A stretch of 64,000 bases of DNA, taken from the NCBI RefSeq assembly GCF_029531845.1, contig NZ_JAMBPV010000005.1, forward strand, positions 124,001 through 188,000. The letters run 5' to 3'. The notes beneath the pieces are model-generated. The model was not told the origin of the DNA, did not search any database, and was given only the letters and a program-made list of their open reading frames with translations. Source of the stretch: Staphylococcus equorum. Its GTDB lineage: Bacteria > Bacillota > Bacilli > Staphylococcales > Staphylococcaceae. This document shows, piece after piece, positions 1 to 8,134 of this stretch. The first letter of the stretch is position 1. Every line of letters starts with the position of its first letter. The position numbers were made by a program, and so were the translations under genes.

Positions 1-35
1 TTACTTTATATACTCAAAATTGAGGAGGATTGCTC

Positions 36-956
36 GTGACAAAAATCAATAAATTAATTAAGGGCGGGTTTTTAAGTACGCTTGGTTTAGTCGGTAGTGT
101 GTTTTTAATTACTAAATATAAAACTAAACCGAATAATCAAAGTATACCATCTTTCTTTTCTAAACCTGCACCATATATATTCGCCCATCGCGGTGGCATG
201 GCTGTAAGACCAGAGCAAACTAAACTTGCTTTTGATAATGCAGTAACGCACGGTATTGATGGATTTGAAACAGATGTGAGACTTACAAAAGATCAAAAGC
301 TTATCGTTTTCCATGATGCAGACGTAGATCGTACAACTAACGGTTCAGGTAAAGTATCCGAGCATACTTTAGCAGAGGTAAAACAGTTAGATTCAGGATA
401 TCATTTTGTAGATATAAACGGGCATAAACCTTATCAAGGTCACAAAGATGCTTACGTTTTATCTTTTGATGAATTACTTAAATTATATCCAAATCAATTG
501 ATTAATGTCGATTTAAAAGACGACCCAGAAAGCGAACATGGTCGCCTTGTACCAGAAATTATATACGAAGATATTGTTGCTAACGATGCTCAAAATCGGG
601 TATTAGTAACAAGTTTCCACAGTAAACAAATTGAACGTTTTAATATAATAAGCAATGGCACAGTAGCCATTGGTGCAGGTCAAAGTGAAGTTGCAGAAGG
701 TTTCTTAAAGTTCTATTTAGGCCTAGGTAATGCCTTTCAACCACGTGCACACACTTTCCAAATGCCTGTTTCTTTCAAAGGTATAAAACTAACTTCACCA
801 AAATTCATTCAATGGCTTAACACGCGTGATATTATTCCAGGTTATTATGGGGTGAATAATCTCGACTTAATGAATGATTTGATTTTTAATGGTGCGCATA
901 CGCTTGTTACCGATAGACCCGATTTAGCAGAACGATTTAAACATACTTATCACTAA
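36..956 (+). CDS. Glycerophosphodiester phosphodiesterase, membrane-anchored
   Basis: GDPD-family enzyme (306 aa) that hydrolyses glycerophosphodiesters to sn-glycerol-3-phosphate and an alcohol. A hydrophobic segment at about residues 10-26 has no lipobox, so it is probably an uncleaved anchor placing the catalytic domain outside the membrane. The TIM-barrel signature is visible: AHRGG with His51, then FETDVRLT with Glu78 and Asp80, then FHDADVDRTT with His93, the usual metal and acid/base residues. I chose the GTG at 36 because GAGGAGG (22-28) lies 7 bases upstream; the in-frame TTG at 30 is too close. It stands alone and ends at a strong hairpin. The family is certain; the physiological substrate is not shown. 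Confidence 0.9.
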   Translation: MTKINKLIKGGFLSTLGLVGSVFLITKYKTKPNNQSIPSFFSKPAPYIFAHRGGMAVRPEQTKLAFDNAVTHGIDGFETDVRLTKDQKLIVFHDADVDRTTNGSGKVSEHTLAEVKQLDSGYHFVDINGHKPYQGHKDAYVLSFDELLKLYPNQLINVDLKDDPESEHGRLVPEIIYEDIVANDAQNRVLVTSFHSKQIERFNIISNGTVAIGAGQSEVAEGFLKFYLGLGNAFQPRAHTFQMPVSFKGIKLTSPKFIQWLNTRDIIPGYYGVNNLDLMNDLIFNGAHTLVTDRPDLAERFKHTYH

Positions 957-974
957 CAACGTATGCTTTACAAT

Positions 975-1012
975 AAAGCTGGGAAACCTCAATGAGGCGT
1001 CCCAGCTTTTTC
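975..1012. terminator. Bidirectional rho-independent terminator
   Basis: Perfect arms AAAGCTGGGA and TCCCAGCTTT enclose a smaller CCTC/GAGG stem and end in T-rich sequence on both strands. It serves the GDPD gene on + and ylbF on -. Confidence 0.85.
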
Positions 1013-1045
1013 AATATTTATTATTAATAAATCTATAAATTCAAC

Positions 1046-1480
1046 TTAAAGGGAACAGCTACATGATCCACCTGTAGCACAGCCACTTGCGTCTTTTTGG
1101 AAAAATGGATTGCCTGTTTCAATTTTTACATTTTCAGAAACAGCATATGCAATTTTAACAATCACTTCATCTATTAAATCCTGTAATAAAACTTCTTTTT
1201 GTTTAAAATCCATTACAACTGGTAACATTTCATAAGCACGTTTACGTTTACGTGTATCTAACATCACCGTTTGGTAATCTGGGTGATATTTTCCAAAACG
1301 CATAATTTCATCATATTTATCTTTAGATTTCAAAAATGCTTGGTATAGTAAATGTGCTTCGTCATTATCCGCTAACTGTTGTTCAGCCTCTTTATATTCT
1401 TTATATAACCTTGATTCAAGTATTTTATCACTAAGTGCTTCAATTTCATCAAGCACTGTTAATGTTTCTTCAGTAATCAT
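1046..1480 (-). CDS. ylbF: YlbF-family regulator (Y-complex subunit)
   Basis: A 144-residue helical protein of the YlbF/YmcA family. In Bacillus, YlbF, YmcA and YaaT form a complex that binds RNase Y and carries Fe-S clusters; in staphylococci the equivalent role is inferred. The C-terminal tail holds three closely spaced cysteines (CATGGSCSCSL), in line with cluster ligation. The start ATG follows AAAGGAG. It lies 17 bases after ylbC on the same strand, and the ylbC-ylbF pairing matches the Bacillus ylb region next to cta genes. Confidence 0.85.
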   Translation of the reverse strand: MITEETLTVLDEIEALSDKILESRLYKEYKEAEQQLADNDEAHLLYQAFLKSKDKYDEIMRFGKYHPDYQTVMLDTRKRKRAYEMLPVVMDFKQKEVLLQDLIDEVIVKIAYAVSENVKIETGNPFFQKDASGCATGGSCSCSL

Positions 1481-1497
1481 CGTTACATATCTCCTTT

Positions 1498-2547
1498 CTA
1501 TTTATCTTCAACAAAAATGATTGTGTAGTAACCATTCGTTACTTCGCCACCCATTTCATTATATTTAGAGTTTAACATTCTAGATCTATGAATATCTGAA
1601 TTAAGCCAACTATGTATTAAAGTTGGAACTTCGTTAAAATCATAACCTACATTTTGACTAGCAGATACAAATGGCACTTCTTGCTCATTTAGTTGCTGTT
1701 TTAAAGCATCTTCAGTAAATTCAACACTATCAGTACCAATTGCTTCATACAAGTTAAATGAGGCAATATGGGTTAAATGATTATTAACTTTCAATGGTTC
1801 AGCATCTTTTAATTTTCTCATTTCATTTGTAATTTCGTAAAGTGTTGTTAGTTGATTTGAGTTTTGTTCATATGTAATATTACCATATTTACTTTTAACC
1901 TCTTTATCTTCTTTGGTAGATAACATTTGATATGGTTTAAATGCTGCCAGAGCTTCGCTATCTAAATATCTAACTGCGACAATTTCATTAGATTGTTGAT
2001 CTATGTAGACTTGAGCATAGATATCTTTAAATTTAATTAATGCTTGTGTTTTCATATCTGAATCAGATAATTCTAATTCATATTGCTTACCATTTGCAGT
2101 AATCGTTGGTTCTAGATTAATACTATATTTTTCAAAAACATGTGACGCATCGTTTTGTATTTTTATTGGATTTACATTAGCAGCTTTACCTGTTGCATAA
2201 ACAGACTTAACGATACCTTTTTTAGTAGTAATCAAATAATATTTATCTTTTTGCTTAAATACATAGTTTTTAAAATTATTTTTATATGGATAAACTCGAT
2301 CAGCTTGACCATATTTATCAGTTAATTCATCTAAGCTATGACCAACCCACGTACTTACGCCCGTTTTAGGTTTCGGGTTTTCAGCGTTTGTCTCAGTTTT
2401 TTGAGCATCCTTATTTTGAGTCGTTTTAGTAGCATCTTTATTAGGATTTTCGAGTACGTCAAACTTTAAACGCGGTGAGTAAAATAGATAAATCAAAAAA
2501 CAAATCAATAATAATACCCCAATAACTTTAATTATTAGTTTTTTCAT
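1498..2547 (-). CDS. ylbC: CAP-domain protein YlbC-like
   Basis: A 349-aa protein with an N-terminal membrane segment (about residues 4-24), a Lys/Asn/Thr-rich linker (30-65), a CAP-associated N-terminal domain (about 65-210) and a C-terminal CAP/SCP domain (about 225-345). The CAP signature is seen in SWLNSDIHRSRML followed by YNEMGGEV. It is probably membrane-tethered with the domains outside. CAP proteins have varied and often unknown activities, and none is assigned here. Transcribed with ylbF; GGTGGGTGAG precedes the ATG. Confidence 0.85.
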   Translation of the reverse strand: MKKLIIKVIGVLLLICFLIYLFYSPRLKFDVLENPNKDATKTTQNKDAQKTETNAENPKPKTGVSTWVGHSLDELTDKYGQADRVYPYKNNFKNYVFKQKDKYYLITTKKGIVKSVYATGKAANVNPIKIQNDASHVFEKYSINLEPTITANGKQYELELSDSDMKTQALIKFKDIYAQVYIDQQSNEIVAVRYLDSEALAAFKPYQMLSTKEDKEVKSKYGNITYEQNSNQLTTLYEITNEMRKLKDAEPLKVNNHLTHIASFNLYEAIGTDSVEFTEDALKQQLNEQEVPFVSASQNVGYDFNEVPTLIHSWLNSDIHRSRMLNSKYNEMGGEVTNGYYTIIFVEDK

Positions 2548-2733
2548 CGCTCACCCACCTATATTTTACTTTCATTTATTGTACATGTTTCATTATGTCA
2601 CAAGCAAGGTATGACGTTGTAAATTCTTTGTTAAGATTAGCACACGCCATTCAAAATACACATTTTACGATTCAACAAGATAAGTGATACCTCATCCCTT
2701 TTTGGGTATAGTTATAATTGAGAGGTGAAAGTC

Positions 2734-4992
2734 ATGACAACAATTCGTATTCACGGCGCAAAACAAAATAATTTAAAAGATATTTCTGTAGATATACCAA
2801 AGCATAAAATAACTGTTTTTACTGGTCGCTCTGGTTCTGGAAAATCTTCATTAGTATTTAACACAATTGCTGCCGAGTCGGAACGTCTTTTAAACGAGAC
2901 ATATTCTACGTATATACAACATCAATTAACTCAATATTCAAAACCAAAAGTAGATTTGATCGAACACTTACCAGTTGCAATGATTATCAACCAAAAACGA
3001 CTGGGTGGCAATTCGCGTTCTACAGTAGGTACGATATCTGATATATATGCTTCAGTGAGATTATTATGGTCTCGAATCGGAGAACCTTTTGTAGGTTACT
3101 CTGATATATTTTCATTTAACAATCCTAGAGGAATGTGTGATACATGCTCAGGCCTCGGCTATGTGGAAGACATAGATTTAAATGAGCTATTAGATTTTAA
3201 TAAATCTTTAAATGAAGATGCGATACGTTTCCCTTCTTTTAGACCGGACAGTTGGAGAGGAAAGCGTTATTTATATACAGGTTTATTTGATAATGATAAA
3301 AAATTGAAAGATTATACACAGGAAGAACTTGATACATTACTGTACACAAAGCCTACTAAACTAAAAAACCCACCTGATAATTGGCCTAAGACAGCCAAGT
3401 TCGAAGGTTTAATTCATCGCTTTAGACGTTCTTTTTTACTTAATGATAATTTTGAAAAAAATAAATTTAGAGAAGCCATAGATCGTGTCGTGACTTCCAA
3501 AGAATGTCCAAAATGTCATGGAAAAAGATTACACCCAGATATTTTAAAATGCAAAATTAATGGCTTTGACATCGCAGATTTCACACAATTATCCATTGAT
3601 GAAGCGTTAGATTTTATTAAAAACATTCATTCAGATAAAGCGCGTGTCATTATTGAGCCACTACAACAACAATTAAAATCTTTAAGTTATATTGGCCTAA
3701 ATTACTTAACTTTATCTAGAGAAACTACCACGCTTTCAGGTGGTGAATCACAACGCATTAAATTAATAAGACATCTTAATAGCCCTTTAAGTGATTTAGT
3801 ATACATTATAGATGAACCTAGTGTTGGTTTGCATCCTGATGACATACAACGCATAAATGAAATCATACAATCTTTAAAAGACAAAGGTAATACTGTATTG
3901 GTCGTTGAACATGACCCTGATGTTATACGTATTGCTGACCACGTTATAGATTTAGGTCCACTTGCTGGAAAAAATGGTGGTGAAATTACATTTACCGGGT
4001 CTTATAATGCTTTATTAAAATCAACTACGAGTACAGGCGTTGCCTTGCGTAGAATGCATAACCTTAAATCACAACCTAGGGAAAGCCAAGATTTTATTAA
4101 ACTTTCTAATATATCTCGTAATAATTTAAAAAACATTTCAACTCAAATACCTGAACAGGCTATGACTGTAGTGACTGGTGTTGCAGGTTCTGGCAAAAGC
4201 TCTTTAATTCATGAAGGGTTAGGTCAGTTACAAGACACGATTTTTATTGATCAAAAACCTGTACATGCTTCAAGTCGTTCTAACCTGCTCACTTACTTAA
4301 ATATATTTGATGAAGTACGAAGCTATTTTAGTGAAGAAACAGGATTAAAAAAATCTATGTTTAGTTATAATTCTGAAGGTGCCTGTCCAGAGTGTCATGG
4401 TAAGGGCATTTTAAAAACCGAACTTGCATTTATGCCAGATTTCACTCAAACATGTGATGTTTGTAATGGGCTAAGATATAAACCAGAAGTTCTCGAGGCT
4501 AAAATAGCAGGTTATTCAATCGCAGATATTCTTGCATTAACAGTAGATGAAGCAATCGAATTTTTTCATTCAAAACAAAATATTTCAATACCTTTGAACG
4601 CTTTAAAATCCACAGGGCTAAATTATATGACTTTAGGCCAAACGTTAAATACATTGTCAGGTGGAGAAGTGCAACGTGTAAAATTAAGTAAATATTTAAC
4701 ACGCACTGTAAACAACCACACTTTTGTCTTCGATGAACCTACAACCGGATTACATGAAGATGACATACCTATTTTATTAGACTGTTTTAATCAACTCATT
4801 GATGACAGCAACACAGTAGTAGTTATAGAGCATAATTTAACGATGATGACTCATGCCGACTGGATTATTGATATAGGGCCTTATGCTGGTGGACAAGGCG
4901 GACAATTACTATATGAAGGACAACCAAAAGGTTTATTAGATACTAAAGATTCTGTAACAGCAAAACATTTAACAAGATATTTGAATGATTAG
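2734..4992 (+). CDS. Short UvrA-like ABC ATPase (UvrA2/DrrC type)
   Basis: A 752-aa duplicated ABC ATPase of the UvrA superfamily. Walker A motifs GRSGSGKSS (about residue 33) and GVAGSGKSS (about 485), two LSGGE signatures and CxxC zinc-finger pairs (CDTCSGLGY, CPKCHGKRL, CPECHGKGI, CDVCNGL) are present. Housekeeping UvrA has about 940 residues; the stretch after the first Walker A runs almost directly into the linker, so the UvrB-binding insertion appears to be missing. Such short paralogues are linked in other bacteria to resistance to DNA-binding drugs, which is only an inference here. ATG at 2734 is preferred over GTG at 2725 because AGAGGTG (2721-2727) is its ribosome site. Monocistronic; I do not recall it at this place in S. 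aureus. Confidence 0.85.
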   Translation: MTTIRIHGAKQNNLKDISVDIPKHKITVFTGRSGSGKSSLVFNTIAAESERLLNETYSTYIQHQLTQYSKPKVDLIEHLPVAMIINQKRLGGNSRSTVGTISDIYASVRLLWSRIGEPFVGYSDIFSFNNPRGMCDTCSGLGYVEDIDLNELLDFNKSLNEDAIRFPSFRPDSWRGKRYLYTGLFDNDKKLKDYTQEELDTLLYTKPTKLKNPPDNWPKTAKFEGLIHRFRRSFLLNDNFEKNKFREAIDRVVTSKECPKCHGKRLHPDILKCKINGFDIADFTQLSIDEALDFIKNIHSDKARVIIEPLQQQLKSLSYIGLNYLTLSRETTTLSGGESQRIKLIRHLNSPLSDLVYIIDEPSVGLHPDDIQRINEIIQSLKDKGNTVLVVEHDPDVIRIADHVIDLGPLAGKNGGEITFTGSYNALLKSTTSTGVALRRMHNLKSQPRESQDFIKLSNISRNNLKNISTQIPEQAMTVVTGVAGSGKSSLIHEGLGQLQDTIFIDQKPVHASSRSNLLTYLNIFDEVRSYFSEETGLKKSMFSYNSEGACPECHGKGILKTELAFMPDFTQTCDVCNGLRYKPEVLEAKIAGYSIADILALTVDEAIEFFHSKQNISIPLNALKSTGLNYMTLGQTLNTLSGGEVQRVKLSKYLTRTVNNHTFVFDEPTTGLHEDDIPILLDCFNQLIDDSNTVVVIEHNLTMMTHADWIIDIGPYAGGQGGQLLYEGQPKGLLDTKDSVTAKHLTRYLND

Positions 4993-5037
4993 AATGAATC
5001 TTTAGTATTATTGTTTATTAACTATATCACTGTAACT

Positions 5038-5080
5038 AAAAAATGGTAAGCAATCAAAATTTGATTGCTTACCATTTTTA
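5038..5080. terminator. Bidirectional terminator between the uvrA-like gene and ctaM
   Basis: Long perfect stem: AAAAATGGTAAGCAATCAAA pairs with the facing TTTGATTGCTTACCATTTTT with almost no loop. T-runs at both ends serve convergent genes. Confidence 0.9.
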
Positions 5081-5132
5081 TTATATGCCGAAAATCTTTT
5101 CGTAAAATGACTAACAGTAAGTTAAGTATTAG

Positions 5133-5594
5133 TTACAAACCAAACGTTGCTTTGATTAGCGATGTAGTTTCTCCACCAGGATAAATTACATAAAGTAAGG
5201 CGTAAACTGCTACACCAGTGATTGCAGTGAAGAACCATACAATTGATGCAATTGGACCGACAAATCTATGCACTTTAAATTTCTCTTTAAAGGCCGTGAT
5301 GATTTGTGATACACCTAAAATTGCGCCAATTGTTGCTAAGTTGATATGGAATACTAAGAATATAGTGTAATAAATTTTCATTGAATCTGGACCGCCGAAA
5401 GCAGTATTACCAACGAAAATCGTTCTCGAAGCATAAATGATGAAGAATGCGAGTGCAAAAAATGCCGCACTAAGCATTACTTTTTTATGACTTTCAATTT
5501 CTCTTTTCCAAATTTTGCGCCAACCTATTGCAACTAAGATAGCACTAATAATAATAAAACTTGTACTTAAAGTAGGTAAAATTGGTAAATTCAT
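5133..5594 (-). CDS. ctaM: DUF420 membrane protein, aa3 oxidase assembly factor CtaM
   Basis: About 153 residues with four predicted membrane helices, matching the DUF420/YozB family. In S. aureus the DUF420 gene beside ctaB, called ctaM, is needed for a functional aa3-type quinol oxidase; position and sequence agree. It is the second gene of the ctaB-ctaM pair, 24 bases after ctaB. Three in-frame ATGs exist (5609, 5603, 5594). GAGG at 5604-5607 overlaps or abuts the first two and sits 9 bases before the third, so I take MNLPILPTL at 5594 as the start. Confidence 0.82.
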   Translation of the reverse strand: MNLPILPTLSTSFIIISAILVAIGWRKIWKREIESHKKVMLSAAFFALAFFIIYASRTIFVGNTAFGGPDSMKIYYTIFLVFHINLATIGAILGVSQIITAFKEKFKVHRFVGPIASIVWFFTAITGVAVYALLYVIYPGGETTSLIKATFGL

Positions 5595-5618
5595 ATAATA
5601 CATCCTCATTATTAATTA

Positions 5619-6530
5619 TTAGAACATTTGAATTAATGACACGACGACAACGAGCACAAAGAATACTACTAAATAATTCAATGAATAAACAAACATTTTT
5701 GTTGCCCATTTCGTTTGATCTAAATCTTTCTTAAAGCTTGTTAACCACATGTATACCCAACCTAAATTCAACAATGTTGCTATCACAATAAACGTTGTGC
5801 CTAAAGTGCTAAGTAAGAATGGTAGTGGTAATAAGAAAACAAGCCATATAAACATGCTCACTCTCGTACGGCTAAACCCTTTAACGGATGGTAGCATTGG
5901 GATATTTGCTAATGAATATTCATCTTTACGCTTAATTGCTAACGCATAAAAATGAACCGGTTGCCAACAGAATACTACTAAGAATAGTGCTACTGCTACC
6001 AAACTAAGGTTTCCTTCGATTGCAGTCCAACCAATTAATGGTGGCACTGCACCTGGAAAACTACCAATTACTGTATTCCAAACCGTATGACGTTTAGACC
6101 AAATAGAATAAAATGAAACATACCCAACGATTCCTATTAAGCCAATAACTCCCGAAGGTATGTTTAACGCAAATAGTAATGCCTCCCCTATAAGCATCAT
6201 TCCAAAACTGAGAATCAATAAATTTCTATCTGAGATTCTCTCATTAACTGTTGGTCTCTGTTGTTTACTTGGCATGATACTGTCAATATCTTGATCATAG
6301 TAATTATTTAAAGCACATGCGCCCCCCATAATTAACGTAGAGCCCACCAACATCATTAAGATTTGTGGTATTGACGAGAGGAAGGAATGATTCGCCAACA
6401 CAATTGCAAGCCATGAACCAGCAAATGCGGGAAGTAAGTTTCCTTGTACAAGCCCCATTTTGATGATTTGCTGTAACTCTTTAAAAGTTACACGACTAGA
6501 ATTATGTGACAAAGTTTGTTCTTTGTTCAT
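5619..6530 (-). CDS. ctaB: Protohaem IX farnesyltransferase (haem O synthase)
   Basis: A 303-aa polytopic UbiA-superfamily prenyltransferase that adds farnesyl from farnesyl-PP to the haem b vinyl group, giving haem O. The Asp-rich motif NNYYDQDID (about residue 77) and the following KQQRPTVN loop are the diagnostic prenyl-diphosphate/Mg site, and a second Asp-containing loop lies near [12 protein letters not shown]. About nine membrane segments can be seen. Divergent from ctaA, which uses its product; ctaM follows. Confidence 0.95.
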   Translation of the reverse strand: MNKEQTLSHNSSRVTFKELQQIIKMGLVQGNLLPAFAGSWLAIVLANHSFLSSIPQILMMLVGSTLIMGGACALNNYYDQDIDSIMPSKQQRPTVNERISDRNLLILSFGMMLIGEALLFALNIPSGVIGLIGIVGYVSFYSIWSKRHTVWNTVIGSFPGAVPPLIGWTAIEGNLSLVAVALFLVVFCWQPVHFYALAIKRKDEYSLANIPMLPSVKGFSRTRVSMFIWLVFLLPLPFLLSTLGTTFIVIATLLNLGWVYMWLTSFKKDLDQTKWATKMFVYSLNYLVVFFVLVVVVSLIQMF

Positions 6531-6606
6531 AATTTCCCTCCTATTTTTTTCATATAATACAATGATATATTAAATTTGTGTTATTGACTACATTTATGTA
6601 AAGTTA

Positions 6607-6679
6607 TTTGTGACACTTTAACGACTTTCACAAATAGTCATTTTTGTGACACAATTTAATCTATATTTCTTGTTATAAT
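6607..6679 (+). promoter_or_regulatory. ctaA promoter with repeated TTTGTGA boxes (SrrA/ResD-like)
   Basis: The divergent ctaB-ctaA gap (6531-6814) holds three TTTGTGA-type copies: TTTGTGACA at 6607-6615, an inverted copy TTTCACAAA at 6626-6634, and TTTGTGACACAA at 6643-6654 (the last an 11-base palindrome, TTGTG-A-CACAA). A TATAAT at 6674-6679 lacks a good -35, and the last box sits about where an activator would replace it. ResD of Bacillus and SrrA of S. aureus control haem A genes through TTGTGAA-like sites; the assignment to SrrA is inference. Confidence 0.55.
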
Positions 6680-6814
6680 GTTAGTTAAGATTTATTTAAA
6701 TTTTATAAGTATGTCTTTTCGAGATTAATAATTACAATAATTACGACAAATGATGTTACAACTGAATGTAATTTAATGTCTCAAGAGTTTTACATATAAG
6801 TGGGGGGTTAATTC

Positions 6815-7723
6815 TTGTTTAGCAAAAAAAAACTGAAATGGTTATCTGTTTTAGCAACACTCATTATGGCTTTTGTTCAATTGGGTGGTGCCTTAGTTAC
6901 CAAGACTGGTTCAGCAGATGGATGTGGCTCTGACTGGCCATTATGTCATGGTGCATTTTTACCTCAAAATTTACCAATTCAAACGTTGATTGAATTAAGT
7001 CACCGTGCAGTTTCAGGCTTATCATTACTTATTGTATTATGGTTAGCTATAGTTGCTTGGAAACATATTGGTCATATTAAAGAAGTAAAACCTTTAAGTA
7101 TTATAAGTGTTGGGTTCTTAGTTATCCAAGCGCTTGTAGGTGCAGCAGCAGTAATTTGGCAACAAAATTCATACACATTGGCTTTACACTTTGGTATTTC
7201 ATTGATTTCATTCTCATCAGTGTTTATCTTAACTTTAATTATTTTTGAAATTGATCGAAAATATGAAGCCGATGAACTATTTATCAGAAAGCCATTAAGA
7301 ATTTATACATGGATTATGGCAATTGTTGTGTATTTGACTATATACACTGGTGCACTAGTAAGACACAAAGAAGCCAGCTTGGCATATGGTAAATGGCCAT
7401 TGCCATTCGATGATATCATACCGCATAATGTGCAAGACTGGGTAAACTTTACACATAGAGGTATGGCTTTAATTGCTTTCATCTGGATATTACTTACATT
7501 TATCCACGCTGTAAAAAATTATAGCCATAATCGTACAATTCGATTTGGTTATACAGCTGCCTTTGTCTTAGTAGTTTTACAAGTTATTACAGGTGCTTTA
7601 TCTATGATGACAAATGTTAATCTATTTATTGCTTTGTTACATGCGCTATTTATTACCATATTGTTTGGCTTAATAGCCTACTTTATAGTACTAATGCTAC
7701 GAACGATTCGAAGTGGCGGTTAA
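6815..7723 (+). CDS. ctaA: Haem A synthase
   Basis: A 302-aa, eight-helix membrane protein that oxidises the C8 methyl of haem O to the formyl of haem A. The extracytoplasmic cysteine pair of the Bacillus type is visible in [10 protein letters not shown], and the haem-ligand histidines are in LSHRAVS, ALHFG, THRGMA and LLHALF. Start is TTG at 6815 with GGGGGG at 6802-6807 eight bases before; this gives the family N-terminus [10 protein letters not shown]. It supplies cofactor to the aa3-type Qox oxidase whose qoxA lies at the other end of the window. Ends at a terminator. Confidence 0.95.
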   Translation: MFSKKKLKWLSVLATLIMAFVQLGGALVTKTGSADGCGSDWPLCHGAFLPQNLPIQTLIELSHRAVSGLSLLIVLWLAIVAWKHIGHIKEVKPLSIISVGFLVIQALVGAAAVIWQQNSYTLALHFGISLISFSSVFILTLIIFEIDRKYEADELFIRKPLRIYTWIMAIVVYLTIYTGALVRHKEASLAYGKWPLPFDDIIPHNVQDWVNFTHRGMALIAFIWILLTFIHAVKNYSHNRTIRFGYTAAFVLVVLQVITGALSMMTNVNLFIALLHALFITILFGLIAYFIVLMLRTIRSGG

Positions 7724-7764
7724 ATAATTTTTTAATAGTTAGTAAACAGAAAAAGAACATAGAC

Positions 7765-7797
7765 AAACCAAATGCTGCAAGAGCATTTGGTTTTTTT
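7765..7797 (+). terminator. ctaA terminator
   Basis: AAACCAAATGCT, a 5-base loop, AGCATTTGG and a run of seven T: a textbook rho-independent terminator 42 bases after ctaA. Confidence 0.9.
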
Positions 7798-7980
7798 ATA
7801 GTTATTCTTTATTTGAAACAATCTTAGTTCATTAATTTCATTATCTAATCGTTTTTGGAAATAAAGAGACGCTCTTTTCATTAATTCAGTTATATATTCA
7901 TTGTTATTTGTATTTTTCTTTATATAAGCCCAACTAACGAATAATGATAAATGATTGGTTATATTGTTTTGATTTAAAAA

Positions 7981-8050
7981 TGGCAGCGCTTTGGTCTGAT
8001 ATCTACGAGACTGTGCCCGCGGAAAGCGCGCACTTAGAACCACACTGCGC
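7981..8050. repeat. GC-rich intergenic fragment with GCGCTTTCCGCGGGC-type core
   Basis: In the 7798-8071 gap the first part is ordinary A+T-rich DNA, but 7981-8050 is abruptly G+C-rich. It contains a hairpin with arms GTGCCCGC (8013-8020) and GCGCGCAC (8026-8033). On the minus strand it reads GCGCTTTCCGCGGGC, a core I recall from intergenic repeats of Bacillaceae. An open frame on the minus strand crosses it (7732-8043) but has no ribosome site and no recognised domain, so I do not call a gene. It may be a relic repeat or horizontally acquired scrap. Confidence 0.35.
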
Positions 8051-8071
8051 TATTAAATTTCATTACAATAT

Positions 8072-8117
8072 AAAACCGCCGTCAGATTCCTCTTTAAGAA
8101 AAACTGACGGCGGTTTA
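8072..8117. terminator. pycA terminator
   Basis: Arms AAAACCGCCGTCAG (8072-8085) and CTGACGGCGGTTT (8104-8116) form a 13-bp stem immediately after the pycA stop codon; the minus-strand exit is T-rich. Confidence 0.9.
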
Positions 8118-8134
8118 TTTGTAACATAATTAGT

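Noticed and set aside
7732..8043. Minus-strand 103-codon frame after ctaA
   Set aside because: No ribosome site, runs through the ctaA terminator hairpin and the GC-rich repeat, and no domain recognised; probably chance or a relic.
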